From Prorocentrum cordatum (lineage: Eukaryota > Sar > Dinophyceae > Prorocentrales > Prorocentraceae): a stretch of DNA of 64,000 nt. The stretch covers positions 280,124 through 344,123 of the forward strand of contig CAUYUJ010015262.1 in assembly GCA_963575745.1 (NCBI GenBank). Reading direction: 5' to 3'. A program made the translations under genes and the position numbers. The number at the start of each line of letters is the position of its first letter. The first letter of the stretch is position 1. A model generated the notes under the pieces. It saw nothing but the letters and a program-made list of their open reading frames with translations, made no database searches and was not told where the DNA came from. This document shows, in pieces, positions 8,893 to 19,345 of the stretch.

Positions 8893-10859
8893 CGGCGCGC
8901 CGACGTGCGTGAGACCGCGCTCGATCAGCGCGTGTATGGAGGGCGCAGACGAAGCGACCGCGCTATTCGCCACCCGCCTGCCAGAGCTGGATCGCGTGGT
9001 GCACCAGACGCCGCGCCGCGGCAAATGTGGCCGCCGCGGCGGCCGCCGGGTCGCCCTCGTCCGCGTCGCGGGTGCGGCCGAGTTCCGCGCGGCCGAGTGC
9101 CTCTTGATGGCGACGGCCGTCGCGGGGCACTGGGGCCTCCTGCATCAACGGCAGCGTTGCGAAGACCACCCCCCTGAATGGGGGGCTATTTTTTCCCCGC
9201 TCGAGCCTTTCCTGGAGACTGGGATGGAGGCGGACTGCGCCGCCGAGCGCGTCTGGTCGGGGGGCCAGTAACCTGCCCAGGTGTGGTGGGCCCGGGCTCT
9301 GGACCGCTGGTGGGTTGCTCGGAGGCGCGACCCTGGCGGCATAGGGCAGGCTCACCGCGGAGGGCAACTGCCAGTGGGCCCTGGCATGCAGCGCCGCGGA
9401 CGACTGGCTGGCATGAAGAGAGGGGGACAGGCTCCTGCATACCGCCGCAGCCAGGCCGAGGGAGAAGGAGCTGGCTGACTGACGCGAACGGCGCGTCGAC
9501 GCGCGGGCCGTCCCACCATATGAGCGACATTCGATGCGCTTACACCATGGAGGAGCTTACGCGCGACACCGGCAGGGCATGGTCCCGGGAGCCCAGCGGT
9601 GACCGCGCGCGGGTCATCGTGTTGCTACTGCCTGGGCGCGCCGCTCGCCGCGAGGCGCCCTATCTGTCCAGTTTGGTGGTAGTGGCGAGGATCTTCGGGT
9701 TTGTCGCCGAGCCTGATCTCGGGGTTTCTGTCCTGCTGGCCCTCTCTGGACTACGCTTGGGGAGTCCACTGCGCAGCGGTTGGGGCGCCCAGGATCACGC
9801 TTTTCGGGCGCCCAGACCTCGCCGCTGCAGAGGCTGAAGGGGGGAATGCGGTGGCGACGAGGAGTGCTGCGGGCCCGCCAGAGCGGCCCGCTGATGGCAG
9901 CCTGATTTCGGGCATTTCGTCGCATGCTCGTGGGGGATTTCTTCGGGTCGTGGACCGTTGGCCCCTCTGCTGTGCTGACCCGGTGGGCGCGCGCGGGCTC
10001 GGGGCCAGCAATGTATTGAGTCGTTGTGGACCGCTGGCGCTGTCCTGTACTGGCCGCTTGAGGGCGCGCACAGGCTCAGGGCAAGCGCTTGCGTCGAGAA
10101 GATCTTGATTGCTAGTTGCCTGTGGTTGGCAGGAGGTGCTCCACAGAAAAGAAAGAGGCATCGCCCTGTCTCAGCTAGGCGGGTGCCCGGGAGGTCGCTT
10201 TAGTAATGGGGGTCGGACGTGCCCTCGAGGTTGGCTCTCGGGGTTAGGTGGAGAGCGGCGCTGGAGCGGGCTGCAGCGACAAATGCGATGGGATTTCGGA
10301 TGATGCGTACTGCAAGGATGATACGCACTGCGGGGGGAGGCGATCGAAGAGACCCATGCCGGTGCGACGTGTGACTAGACGTCAGCTGACACTGACGCCA
10401 CCAGTATCTGCTGGACTTGAGGTGCTGTGGGCCGGAGGAGGGACACGACGTGTTGCGGACTTTAGATGTGGGTGGCTGTATGTTTCGCGGGTGCTGCTGC
10501 CGACGGGGCGCAATCCGCCAGCTTGCGCCATTGGGGCTCTCTATGTGCCCCCTAGTGATTTTTCGGCTCAATCCAAGAGGGTGGCGCCTCTAACGCGTGG
10601 GAATAGCCTCGGACCGGGGGTGGCGCCCCCGACGAGCACCGTGACATGGGCGCAGCAGGACTAAGTGCATCAGCGACGCCGCCATCGCGCTGGGGGCCAG
10701 GGCATCGCCAGCCCTCTCCGCATCTAGCACGGTTCGGCCGCGCTGGGCGATCACGTGCTGGAGCGAGTGGCCAGGGCGTGGTGGTCGACTGCCCGCGCTG
10801 CCTGGTGCCCGGGGGGTAGGGCTGAGCGCGCCGCCTGGCGGCCCCCAAGACCGCCAGAG
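8893..10859. other. Unassigned GC-rich region
   Basis: No supported gene over about 2 kb. Open frames of 60-230 codons overlap on both strands without recognisable motifs. The DNA may include 3' debris of the retroelement. A plus-strand stretch at 10430-10570 (ending AIGALYVPPSDF) faintly resembles an endonuclease-like fold, but this is too weak to call. Confidence 0.4.
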
Positions 10860-11158
10860 GTTGGCGCCCCCTGCCCCCGGCCTGCTTCCCAGGATCCCCT
10901 CTTCTTCGCTAGTTTGCGTCCTTGAGGAGGGGGGAGGTGGGGGATGGTGGGTGGGTGCCTGGCCTCCTCGACCCCCTCGGCGGGCCGTGGGCGCGCGGCG
11001 TCGTGGACGCGACGGCGACCTTTGCCAGCGCGAGCGCTACAGGAGGAGGAGAAGGAGGAGGAGGAGGAGGGCTTTTCCGGGCTTTCTCATGCCGGCGCTG
11101 TCGGCTCGCCACGGTGTCGGGGCTCAAGAGGCGGCAGTCAATGCAAAGGGGGTCAGTC
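10860..11158. other. Unassigned, with short GGA tract 11040-11072
   Basis: Arg/Gly/Pro-rich frames only. A short (GGA)n lies at 11040-11072. Confidence 0.5.
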
Positions 11159-11159
11159 A

Positions 11160-11262
11160 GAACGCCGGATCTCGCAGGATCCTGCGGAGCCAGAGTGCAT
11201 TGACCCAGCGTGCAGGATCCTGCAGGATCCTCCAGGATCTTGCAGTCTCCTGTAAGGCCTGG
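11160..11262. repeat. AGGATCCTGC palindromic short repeat
   Basis: AGGATCCTGC and AGGATCCTCC/AGGATCTTGC recur, with AGGATCCT itself self-complementary. Two similar clusters are separated by about 40 bp. Confidence 0.7.
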
Positions 11263-11289
11263 CTGACCTGGTTGGCCTGGGTCAGTAGA

Positions 11290-11500
11290 TCCCCGACGGT
11301 GCGCCTGAGGATGCGCAGCTCCCAGGTGGAGCAAATGTCGTTGCCGGCAACTTAAACTCCGAGCTGGCGACCCATGTGGAGCTTCCCATCGGGGCCGTGA
11401 CACAACTTTCAAAGACTGTCACGCTGAGGGAGCCTGAGATCGGGATGACGACCCTGGCTCACAAGAGCAAGAGCGGAAGTACAGGCGGACTGTACTGAGA
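11290..11500 (+). CDS. Exon-like segment, family unknown
   Basis: A plus-strand frame reads like protein for about 70 codons from just after a TAG to TGA at 11498-11500, including AGNLNSELATHVELPIGAV and TLREPEIGMTTLAHKSK. The upstream context GGGTCAGTAG could be a 3' splice site. No homologue is recognised and no start codon is available, so it would be a terminal exon or a remnant. Confidence 0.25.
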
Positions 11501-11559
11501 TACAAGCGGCACTGAGGGCGGCAAGCCACGGCGCGGGTCCGAGGGCATTTCGTTGCCAG

Positions 11560-12000
11560 CTACGAGGTCCTTCTTAACCTGGGCGCAAACGCTCGCACGC
11601 TTCTTATATATATATATATATACACATTGACTGGCAAGAGGGATGAGGGAGGTTGGAGCCCAAACGGCATGCCGATGATGCCGAAGTTGTCGCTCGCCTT
11701 TAAGATCCCATCCGCCACGGCCAGGCGCTTGAGGTTTGATCCTGAGTCGTGCAGCTCGCCCCCCACGCTCAGCTGGACAAAACTGGAGTCAAAGTTGTCG
11801 CTTCTCAGGAGCCCTCGTCCAGCACGGCGAGCTGCACATGGCTGGAGTTGCTAACCTCGTCCACGACGACCCGCTGCATGAGGCTGCAGTTGTAGTTGGA
11901 GATGCTGCTCGCCACGGGGACCTTGTCCACCATGGCCAGCTGCATGACGCTGGAGTGGAGCTGTCTACCTTGTCCGCCACGTCCAGCTGCTGCTGCGAAG
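11560..12000 (-). pseudogene. Frameshifted remnant of a short-repeat protein
   Basis: Across minus-strand frames a motif of about 15-22 residues recurs, of the form VQL-x-V-x-D-x-V-x-x-SS: QLDVADKVDSS, MQLAMVDKVPVASS, MQRVVVDEVSNSS, VQLAVLDEGS and FVQLSVGGELHDSGSN, then LKRLAVADGILKASDNFGII. At least two frame changes are needed, and the piece ends at the (TA)n tract at 11602-11624. The repetition is visible in the DNA as well (CTCGTCCA / CAGCTGCA). Family not recognised. It could be a tandem DNA repeat rather than a former gene. Confidence 0.3.
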
Positions 12001-12081
12001 GAGGAGGAGGAGGGCGAGGAGGATGATGATGAGGATGAGGATGAGGATGAGCATGATGATGCTGCTGCTGATGATGATGAT

Positions 12082-12112
<31 letters not shown>

Positions 12113-12190
12113 AGGAGGAGGAGGAGGAGGAAGAGGAGGAGGGAGGAGGAGGAGGAGGAGGAGGAGGAAGAGGAGGAGGAGGAGGAGGAC
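12000..12190. repeat. GAT then GGA microsatellite
   Basis: (GAT/GAGGAT)n to about 12085, then (GGA)n with AGA interruptions to 12190. Confidence 0.95.
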
Positions 12191-13004
12191 TGCCAACTAT
12201 GCAGTAGGCTGTCAGGGAAGGTGACCATCAGGGTAGACCTAATTGGGTGGTTGCAGTTTACCAAAACCCATGGCTGGAAGCCGCTTCCCCTGCAGGAAGG
12301 AGCTGTTATCCAGGATTTTTGAAGGTCCCATCCTGAAAGTCGCGAGTCTGGTAGAAACCAGTTCTTCGACTCAATTGGTTGCCGGGAATTGTTGCACATG
12401 TGACGCTCGCGCCCCCCCCCTGGCGTTCCCGCCTTGGTTGGCCGCTGATCCGAAGGCCACAGACTTGCATGATGAGGGTGTGTGCCCCAGACTCGGAGCC
12501 TCAGCCGCGACACCAGAGAAAAATGTGACTGCGTCCGACGAACGTAGCCGAAGTTCGAGCCATGGCCCTGGATTCGGGCCCCAAGAAGCGGAAACCACGC
12601 GGCTAGAGGTAACGGGGGATACCTGCCATTTCGGCCACGCTCGCAGGACAGCCCAAATTCTGTCTTATCGGCCACGCGTCTGGGACAACATTTAACAAAG
12701 TGTGATGGGAAGAAATCGGTGAGGGGAATTGTAAGTGACGATGAAGGGACATAGGGTGGACGTGGGATGAGAAGGGTGACGGTAGCGGGGAGGCGGAGGA
12801 AACACGTAATCCGCAAAAGATAGAACAGGCAGGAGGGGGAGTCCGAGGAGGGAGGGGGGGGGACAATCGACAAACAAGGGGCGGGAACGGAACTTCGGAA
12901 CCCCGTCCACTGGACAGGGCTGACGTGCCCGACGGGTGAAACAAATTCGAGGGACCCCCTCGCCCATCGACGATTACAGCGGACCCGCTGCGTGAGGAAG
13001 GGGG
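12191..13004. other. Unassigned; long minus-strand open frame
   Basis: A minus-strand frame is open across 12191-12873 without a recognised motif, and a shorter plus-strand frame (RVDLIGWLQFTKTHGWKPL near 12231-12290) also looks protein-like. The two compete for the same DNA, so neither is called as a gene. Confidence 0.3.
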
Positions 13005-13152
13005 GGAAGGAGGGGGAGGAGGCGGAGGAGGAGGAGGAGAAGGGGAAGGAGGAGGAGGATGAGGAGGAGGAAGAGGAAGAAGAGGAGGAGGAGGCGGAGG
13101 AGGAGGAGGAGGAGGAGGAGGAGGAGGAGGAGGAGGAGGAGGAGGAGGAGGC

Positions 13153-13185
<33 letters not shown>

Positions 13186-13186
13186 C

Positions 13187-13219
<33 letters not shown>

Positions 13220-13262
13220 GGAGGAGGAGGAGGAGGAGGAGGAGGAGGAGGAAGAGGAAAAC
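13005..13262. repeat. GGA-GAT-GGA microsatellite
   Basis: (GGA)n to about 13150, (GAT)n at 13152-13218, then (GGA)n again. Confidence 0.95.
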
Positions 13263-13790
13263 TTGGAGTAGGAGAACGAATGGGAGGACCAACAATTTCC
13301 CGATCCTCGAGCCCCGTGCGACTTCCGACCGCCCTGGGCAGGCCCGCCTCGTCGTCCCGCAGCGCCCCGCAGCTTCACGCGGCGGCCCAGCCCTGCCCCC
13401 CGCAACGCGGATACCAGCCAGCGCTGCCGACGAGTTCGCTGCGCCTGCACGCGGCCCACGTCGTCGTCGAGAGGACGGTCGTATCGTCGTCGCCGCCGAA
13501 GGGGGGAGGGGGAGGGAGAGGGAGGGGGTGGTGTTGCCTTGTCTTGGCTCGTGCCTGCTCGCTCGTCCGTGCTCCCGTGTGCTGCGGCCGCTGCACGTCA
13601 GTGTGGCCCCCAAAGCGTTCGCAGGAGAGGGAATAGGGGGGGAGGGGGGGCGGGGAGGAGGGGAACGACGAGGTGGATCAGGGGGAAAAGGAGGTGGAGG
13701 GTGGTGGGTGGAGAAAGGGGAGACGACGGGGATCGACGACATCAGATGGGGGCAGGAGGAGGCGGATGAGGAGGAGGAGGGAGCATAGGG
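13263..13790. other. Unassigned GC-rich spacer
   Basis: Arg/Pro/Ala-rich frames on both strands and G-rich runs at 13500-13700. No gene is supported. Confidence 0.5.
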
Positions 13791-13875
13791 AGGACGAGGA
13801 GGAGGCTAAGGAGAAAACTGATGATGATGATGCTGATGATGATGATGATGCTGATGTTGATGATGATGCTCATGC

Positions 13876-13907
<32 letters not shown>

Positions 13908-14370
13908 CTGATGCTTCTGATGATGATGACGATGATGATGATAATGATGACGATGATGCTGATGATGATACTGTTGATGATGATGCTGATGATGCTGCTG
14001 CTGCGGATGATGATTATGCTGATGATGCTGTTGCAGATGATGATGCTGATGATGCTGATGATGATGATTATGCTGCTGCTGATGATGATGCTGCTACTGA
14101 TGATGATGATGCTTCTGCGGACGATGGTGGTGCTGTAACTGCTGATGCTGATGCTAATTATGATGCTGATGCTGATGATCATGCTGATGATGATGCTGCT
14201 GATGCTGATGCTGATGATGACGATGATTCTGATGCTGATGTTGATGATGCTGCTGATGATGAGGATGATGACGCTGATGCTGATGATGATGCTTTTGCTG
14301 ATGATGCTGATGATGCTGATTCTGCTGCTGCTGATGATGATGATGCTGATGCTGCTGATGATGCTGCTGC

Positions 14371-14408
<38 letters not shown>

Positions 14409-14892
14409 CTGATGCTGATGCTGACGATTACGATGATGATGCTGATGATGATAATGATGATGCTGCTGATGATGCTGCTGATGCTGATGCTGATGATGAT
14501 GCCGATGCTGATGCTGCTGATGATGCTGATGATGACGATGCTGATGATGCTGCTGCTGCTGCTGATGATGATGATGATGATTATGATGCTGATACAGATG
14601 ATGAGGATGATGTGATGATGATGCTGCTGAAGCTGATGATGATGCCGATGCTGATGCTGGTGCTGATGCTGATGATGCTGCTGATGCTGATGCTGCTGAT
14701 GATGATGATGATGCTGATGATGATGATGCCGATGAGGCTGATGATGATGATGATGATGTCGATGATGGTGATGCATCTGAAATTGCTAGTGATGCTGACG
14801 ATGATGATGGCGACGATGATGATGATGATGATGATGATGATGACGATGACGATGAAGATGATGATGATGACGATGACGATGACGATGACGAT

Positions 14893-14965
<73 letters not shown>

Positions 14966-14991
14966 ATGATGATGGTGATGCTGATGATGCT

Positions 14992-15070
<79 letters not shown>

Positions 15071-15090
15071 CGGAAGAGGAGGAGGAGGAA
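13791..15090. repeat. GAT/GCT trinucleotide array, 1.3 kb
   Basis: Imperfect (GAT)n with GCT, GAC and TGC variants. A GATGAC-rich stretch lies near 14840-14940. Trinucleotide phase is kept from about 13819 to 14609, then shifts once. Resulting frames are poly-Asp/Ala, poly-Met/Leu and, on the other strand, poly-Ile/Ser and poly-His. I treat these as repeat artefacts. Confidence 0.95.
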
Positions 15091-15145
15091 ACTATTTTGA
15101 ACTATTTGACTAAGCACTGGTCGTGTGCAGGGGGGAAAAGGAGGG

Positions 15146-15379
15146 CTAGCCGAGGCCTCGCTGCGCCAACACAGCCTTGAGCTGAGCAGGCACACCCTCA
15201 CGCCTCGGATACAAGCTTTTATCAGTACTTGCGAGGTTCTCCCGACCTTTTCGGGTAATGGTTTCGCAAGGAGCCTCTAAATGTCGGCCGATCAGGGTAG
15301 CATATCTGCCACAATTCGCACAACAAGCGAGACAATATGTATCCCAAGTCTGTGGCCTGTGGGAATGGTGGACAAGCTT
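15146..15379 (-). pseudogene. Cys-rich C-terminal segment of the retroelement
   Basis: The peptide HHSHRPQTWDTYCLACCANC, then GRYATLIGRHLEAPCE, then SLYPRREGVPAQLKAVL, has the pattern of a short zinc-binding tail (W-x-x-x-C-x-x-C-x-x-C-G) that I associate with the C-terminus of dinoflagellate RNase H-bearing elements. A related block, QCGSEFRCEVCKVLVW, lies at about 15660-15720. The foldback at 15493-15663 separates the two. Confidence 0.45.
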
Positions 15380-15492
15380 ACCCGCAGCCACCATGCTGTT
15401 GCCCCCCGGACCAACATCACCAGACGGGAGGAGGCTGTGGCATGGGGTCGCCACCACCTCAGCAGTTCTAGACGCAGGAACCATGACGAACC

Positions 15493-15663
15493 AACAACAC
15501 ACACCCATACCCATAGGGGGATCGGAGAGGGCTATGGGTGCGTGTTGTCGGATGGGGGTCCCCGCTCGAACGGGAGCGTTCCCCAGGGTCCGACAACCCG
15601 CACCCATACCCATAGCCAGTCCTCCTCCCAACGACCCCCCTATGGGTATGGGTGTGTGTTGTT
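15493..15663. repeat. Nested palindrome (foldback) inside the retroelement
   Basis: Perfect 28-bp outer arms at 15493-15520 and 15636-15663, built on ACACCCATACCCATAGGGGG and its complement. Inner arms of about 22 bp (GCTATGGGTGCGTGTTGTCG against CGACAACCCGCACCCAT plus CATAGC) differ by one substitution and a 6-bp insertion. It can form a long cruciform or RNA hairpin. Size and structure fit a foldback element. No target-site duplication was identified. Confidence 0.8.
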
Positions 15664-15859
15664 CATTCGCCAAACCAAAACTTTGCAAACCTCGCACCTG
15701 AATTCACTGCCACACTGAACAAGCTGACGAGCCGAGGCAGCCACAGCACGAGAGAGGGCGGTGGGGGCGGGTCTCCTCTCCTTTGGGCAGCCTCTCGCCG
15801 CTCCAAGGGCCCGCAGCAATCGCCAGCTCGAGTGCCTTGCGAGCCCCAGCTCGTATCTA

Positions 15860-15939
15860 GGGGGCCACATGCGAACCCTGCCCCCACCCCCGACGATTTC
15901 AGAGGGGGGGGTAGGGGTAGGGTTCGCGTGTGGCCCCCC
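15860..15939. repeat. Second hairpin inside the retroelement
   Basis: Imperfect arms of about 32 bp (GGGGGCCACATGCGAACCCT against AGGGTTCGCGTGTGGCCCCC, plus G/C runs), with a loop of about 16 bp. It lies about 200 bp from the nested palindrome. Confidence 0.75.
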
Positions 15940-16009
15940 AGTATCAGCACCCCTGTGGCGTCCCACCGATCCGTATCCACCGAGTCGACGCGACACGACA
16001 CCAACCCCT

Positions 16010-16560
16010 CTCCCGCCGCCCGACCCGCCCCCTCATCAGCCAGGGCAGTGCCCTGAGTTAGAAACGGGTCGGTATCATTCTCTGCTGCCTCCGTGTGCGA
16101 CGGAATCCACTTGATCAACACATCGTCGGGGGAGCGATCTCCTAGGGCAACCCTGATGCGACCCCACAAGTCCTGATTAGAGCCATCCTTGGATCGAACT
16201 CTGCCAGACAACCATGCTCGCAGCAAAGGCTGATGATCAGTGACGAACACCATAGGAGCCTGCACCGACTCCAGAGCGATCGCAAATGACGTGTTGCTCA
16301 GCCCTCGGAACCGTTTGCCTTCTACCTCCGAGGACCGATCGAGCACCCGCAGCTAACACCCATCCCCCTTCAGAATCGCTCTTGAGCGCCACGACAGCAA
16401 ATCCACACCGCCGCCTGCGCACATCCGAGCTGAATTTACCTCCGGAGCCGTCGCCGAATAAAACAGCCCGATCAAACTCGGGATGAGATTCGAGAGCTCC
16501 GAAGGAGTCAGGGCCATAAAACACCACCTGCTCCACAGGGTAGCGGCAGGCCTCAGGGGG
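16010..16560 (-). pseudogene. RNase H domain, catalytic residues intact
   Basis: Four acidic catalytic positions of an RNase H fold are visible: Asp in VLFGDGSGG (codon 16450-16452), Glu in TVPRAEQ (16297-16299), Asp in VFVTDHQPL (16236-16238) and Asp in ALADEGAG (16035-16037), plus the conserved His in IKWIPSHTEA. A frameshift falls between the Glu and the second Asp, so they lie in two frames. RNase H would remove the RNA strand after first-strand synthesis. Catalytic residues are better kept here than in the RT. Confidence 0.75.
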
Positions 16561-16679
16561 GTGGCTCCAATGCAGGGAGGAATTCCTCTCGACCAAAACA
16601 CTGGGCACGAATGGGCCTGAGCCTGGGCCTGGGGAAGCAAACACTGGGACTCATCGAACTCTTCTCCAGCATTCTTGCT

Positions 16680-16810
16680 GCAGATCCAGATGCGATGGAA
16701 GAGGGTCTCCTCCTCCTCTTCACACCTGGGGCACACTCGCGAGACTTGGTAGCCGCTGACGGCCATCCTGACCCGCGGCCACTGCCCCCCCGAAGCAACT
16801 GCATTGTGCA
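16680..16810 (-). pseudogene. CCHC zinc knuckle of the retroelement
   Basis: HNAVASGGQWPRVRMAVSGY is followed by CPRCEEEEETLFHRIWIC (16680-16733), a C-x2-C-x8-H-x4-C knuckle with the ETL-x-H-R-x-W context typical of the RT C-terminus. Confidence 0.7.
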
Positions 16811-17299
16811 AACCTAAACTTTTCAAGCTCGTGATCTTTTTCCACGCGTTTGGCTTCCCACCGAGCACAAAACAAGTCACCCCCACCCTGCTCCAAGCCC
16901 CCTCCCTCGAAGTGCTCAGAAGCCTGGCGCCACAACATGCCATGAATATCGTTTATGAGCTCATCGAGCAATTCTGTGAAGTCTGCGTCGTGAGCGTCGA
17001 AAGCTGGATCGGAAGCCAAGGGCAAAAGCCAAGTCTCCTCGCCTTGAGCCGTTGGTCTGGACCAGGCCTGCGCCAAGCGAGGAGACAACATGAATCATAT
17101 AACACAGCACTGCGCTGACTGGTCCTGTAACGCGCGCCCACCTGGTCTTGGCCTCGAGCAGACGGGGACGAAGAAACGACCACGCACGAATAACACGAAG
17201 ATGAAGGGATGGGTTCGATGGCCACACCATCAGCCACTCGAAGACCGGTTGCCGCCTAATCTCAAGCGCGGGATCCTTCCTACCCATATGCAGCGACAA
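16720..17299 (-). pseudogene. RT connection region, frameshifted
   Basis: Two further minus-strand frames continue the protein: GRKDPALEIRRQPVFEWLMVW (17299 downward), then EETWLLPLASDPAFDAHDAD and NDIHGMLWRQASEHFEGG (17091 downward). The content fits the linker between RT and the zinc knuckle in this class of element. Each block needs a frame change, so the region is non-functional as read. Confidence 0.55.
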
Positions 17300-17910
17300 A
17301 ATAGAAGTGAGACACCTCCCAGCCCCTTTGCCCGCAATAGATTGCGCGGCTTGACGACGGAGTTTTTAACAATCACAGAGGGGGGGAAGCCGCTGCACTG
17401 GTGGCCGTAGGAGGCCTGAGGAAGGGCCACAGTATTCCACATATTCTGAGAGATCCTGCTGAGCTTGGCAGATCTCCGCAGCTTACGAATTCTGCCAAAA
17501 CTCTGCGCTGCCTTCCTTAAACGATCTTTAGATTTAGCCAGCCTGCGCGCCTTGCCTTGAGTCGTATCAGCCTCAAGATCAACAGCTGCTATGACCATTT
17601 GGCACGGCACCTCAAGACAGAGAAGGAAACGGCCCAGGTCTTTAGCTAAGCCTCAGCACGTACAAAGCAAACTGGCGTTATCGGAAATGTTAAGCCTGTA
17701 TTCCCGAAACCCCTGGACCAAGGCCTCAGAAAACTTAGCAAAAGACGGTTTGACAAACCTCGGGTGCCCCTCACATCTGGCAATTGTGTCGTTTATGAAA
17801 GACCACAACTGCACACTATCCAAAGGTCTGACATTACGAGCTCTCTGCAGGATGGGAAACATAAACATCTTAGCGACTGGAACTCCAAGATGGGACCCTG
17901 CCACTATCGA
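17230..17910 (-). pseudogene. Reverse transcriptase C-terminal half, altered active site
   Basis: The segment starts at SIVAGSHLGVPVAKMFMF (motif B region), then the catalytic box reads FIND instead of YxDD (17788-17799): the first Asp is Asn (codon AAC at 17791-17793). It continues with TIARCEGHPRF and FREYRLNISDNASLLC, and an in-frame TGA at 17653-17655. In the same frame follow LAKDLGRFLLCLEVP, VDLEADTTQGKARRLAKSK and TVALPQASYGHQCSGFPPS, which match the usual thumb and post-thumb blocks. The lost Asp predicts no polymerase activity even if the stop were ignored. Confidence 0.75.
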
Positions 17911-17917
17911 CCTTGTC

Positions 17918-18240
17918 GGCCAGGAGGAGGACGAGGAGGAGGAGAGGGATGAGGAGGAGGAGGAGGAGCAGGGAGGAACACGGAGGACGAGGAGGAGCAG
18001 GAAGGAGGGAAGAGGGAGGAGTGATGAAGGAGGACCAGGCGTGGGAGGAGGAGGAGGAGGAGGAGGAGGAGGAAATGGAAGTGGAGGAGGGAGGAGGAGA
18101 CCTCTGATGGGGATGACGAACATAACGGTGTGGCGACGCATAACGATGATGATGGTGGTGGATGTGGGGGAGCAGGATGCGGAGGACGATGGGTGAAGGG
18201 GAGGACGGAGGAGGGAGGAGGAAGAGGACCAGAGGAAGAG
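17918..18240. repeat. GGA microsatellite
   Basis: (GGA)n with a less regular middle near 18110-18180. Directly abuts the truncated 5' end of the retroelement. Confidence 0.9.
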
Positions 18241-18300
18241 GACCAGAGGACCAGAGCAACGATGCTGCAGTATACCCTCCCGTCCCAACCTCCCATTTCC
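18241..18300 (-). repeat. Hinge of the TCC composite repeat
   Basis: Contains CAACGATGCTGCAGTATACC and CCTCCCGTCCCAACC. On the minus strand it matches the hinges at 60480-60540 and 63358-63412, and the minus-oriented one at 29575-29630. In each the TCC tract follows the hinge in the same direction. Confidence 0.65.
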
Positions 18301-18494
18301 CTGCAGACTTGCCTTTCACAGCCGTGGGCGTCCCCCCCTGGAAGGAGCAGCGCCCCATCTGCGATTCACACGATGCCTTCGCTTCGAAGGATCCCGCTTC
18401 CATTCTCAAGTCTTGCGCATGGCAAGTGGGCGCGAGACCATGCCCAAGCAAAATTTTAACCAGAGTGGACCCCAAGCTGTGCGTTCAGTAATCC
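18301..18494. other. Unassigned spacer
   Basis: No gene or repeat is supported. Confidence 0.5.
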
Positions 18495-18690
18495 ATGCTG
18501 TGCAGTCTAGGAAGTGCAGTTTATGTGGTGCAACATATACATATATCTAAGTGTATGTATGTATGTAATGTATGTAATGTATGCATGCATGCATGCATGC
18601 ATGCATGCATGCATGCATGTATGTATGTATGTATGTATGTATGTATGTATGTATGTACGTATGTGTATATATATATATATATCTATATCG
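18495..18690 (+). repeat. GTGGTGCA head fragment plus TATG/CATG microsatellite
   Basis: 18495-18545 holds three GTGCAGTCTA / GTGGTGCAACA units like the family E head. 18550-18660 is (TATG/CATG)n and 18661-18688 is (TA)n. Confidence 0.85.
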
Positions 18691-18699
18691 GAGGTTGGG

Positions 18700-19020
18700 G
18701 GGTGAGGTCGAAGTGGAACGGAGAGCCCCCCACCGGGAAATCAGTTTCGGTTTCGTGTTCGTGCGTGCCGTGCGTGCGGGCGAGGCGAAGCTGCGTGGGC
18801 GGGCGAGAGGAAAGTCTCCTGTGGCTGAGGCGCGGCCGGACCAAATGATTCTCCCTCCGGCAAGTGGTGGCCCGCGGTGTCCCGCCGGTGTCCCGTCGGT
18901 GTCCCGCTTGTGGCTGGGCCCCGGCCGGACCAAATGATTCTCCCTCTGGCAAGCGGTGTCCCGCCGGTGTCCCGCCGGTGTCCCGCCGGTGTCCCGCCAG
19001 TGTCCCGGTGTCCCGCTGGT
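18700..19020 (+). repeat. GGTGTCCCGCC 11-bp repeat with duplicated flank
   Basis: About 12 copies of GGTGTCCCGCC in two groups. Each group is preceded by GGCCGGACCAAATGATTCTC, the two copies about 88 bp apart. Confidence 0.85.
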
Positions 19021-19024
19021 GCGA

Positions 19025-19345
19025 AAACGATGGTGAGACCGATGACGAAATCGATTGTGAGTTCGATAGTGAGATCGATAGTGAGACCGATAGTGAGATC
19101 GATCGTGAAATCGATAGTGAGATCGATAGTGAGATGAATAGTGACATCGATTGTGAGATCGAGTGATATCGATAGGGAGATCGTTAGTGGGATCGATAGC
19201 GAGATCCAGAGTGAGATCGACGGTGAAATCGATCGAGTGAGATCGATAGTGAGATCGACCGAGTGAGATCGATAGTGGGATCGACGGTCCCATCGATCGT
19301 GAGACCGATAACGACATCGCTTGTGAGATCGATAGAGAGATCGAC
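19025..19345 (+). repeat. GTGAGATCGATA 12-bp tandem repeat
   Basis: About 25 diverged copies of GTGAGATCGATA. The 12-bp period gives long Ser/Ile/Asp frames on both strands, which are not called as genes. Confidence 0.9.

Larger units (their letters stand above)
15146..17910 (-). mobile_element. Decayed non-LTR-type retroelement with RNase H
   Basis: On the minus strand, from high to low coordinates, lie the RT palm end and thumb, a connection region, a CCHC zinc knuckle, an RNase H domain and a Cys-rich C-terminal segment. This order is typical of non-LTR elements with an RNase H, as found in dinoflagellate genomes. The 5' half of the RT is missing and the element abuts a GGA/TCC tract at 17918. 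One in-frame stop and at least four frameshifts are present. Two foldback palindromes interrupt the 3' part. Confidence 0.75.

Noticed and set aside
10430-10570. Endonuclease-like fragment of a retroelement
   Set aside because: Only one short block (ALYVPPSDF) is suggestive; no catalytic Asn, Glu or His pattern could be placed.
12191-12873. Long minus-strand open frame as a gene
   Set aside because: No ATG-based start, no motif, and a competing protein-like plus-strand frame.
13673-15100. 475-codon acidic (poly-Asp/Ala) frame
   Set aside because: Produced by a GAT/GCT array; it changes to poly-Met/Leu after a single phase shift, and there is no start or flanking coding context.
18550-18690. 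Telomeric repeat
   Set aside because: The units are TATG/CATG, not a TTTAGGG-type telomere repeat, and they are interstitial.
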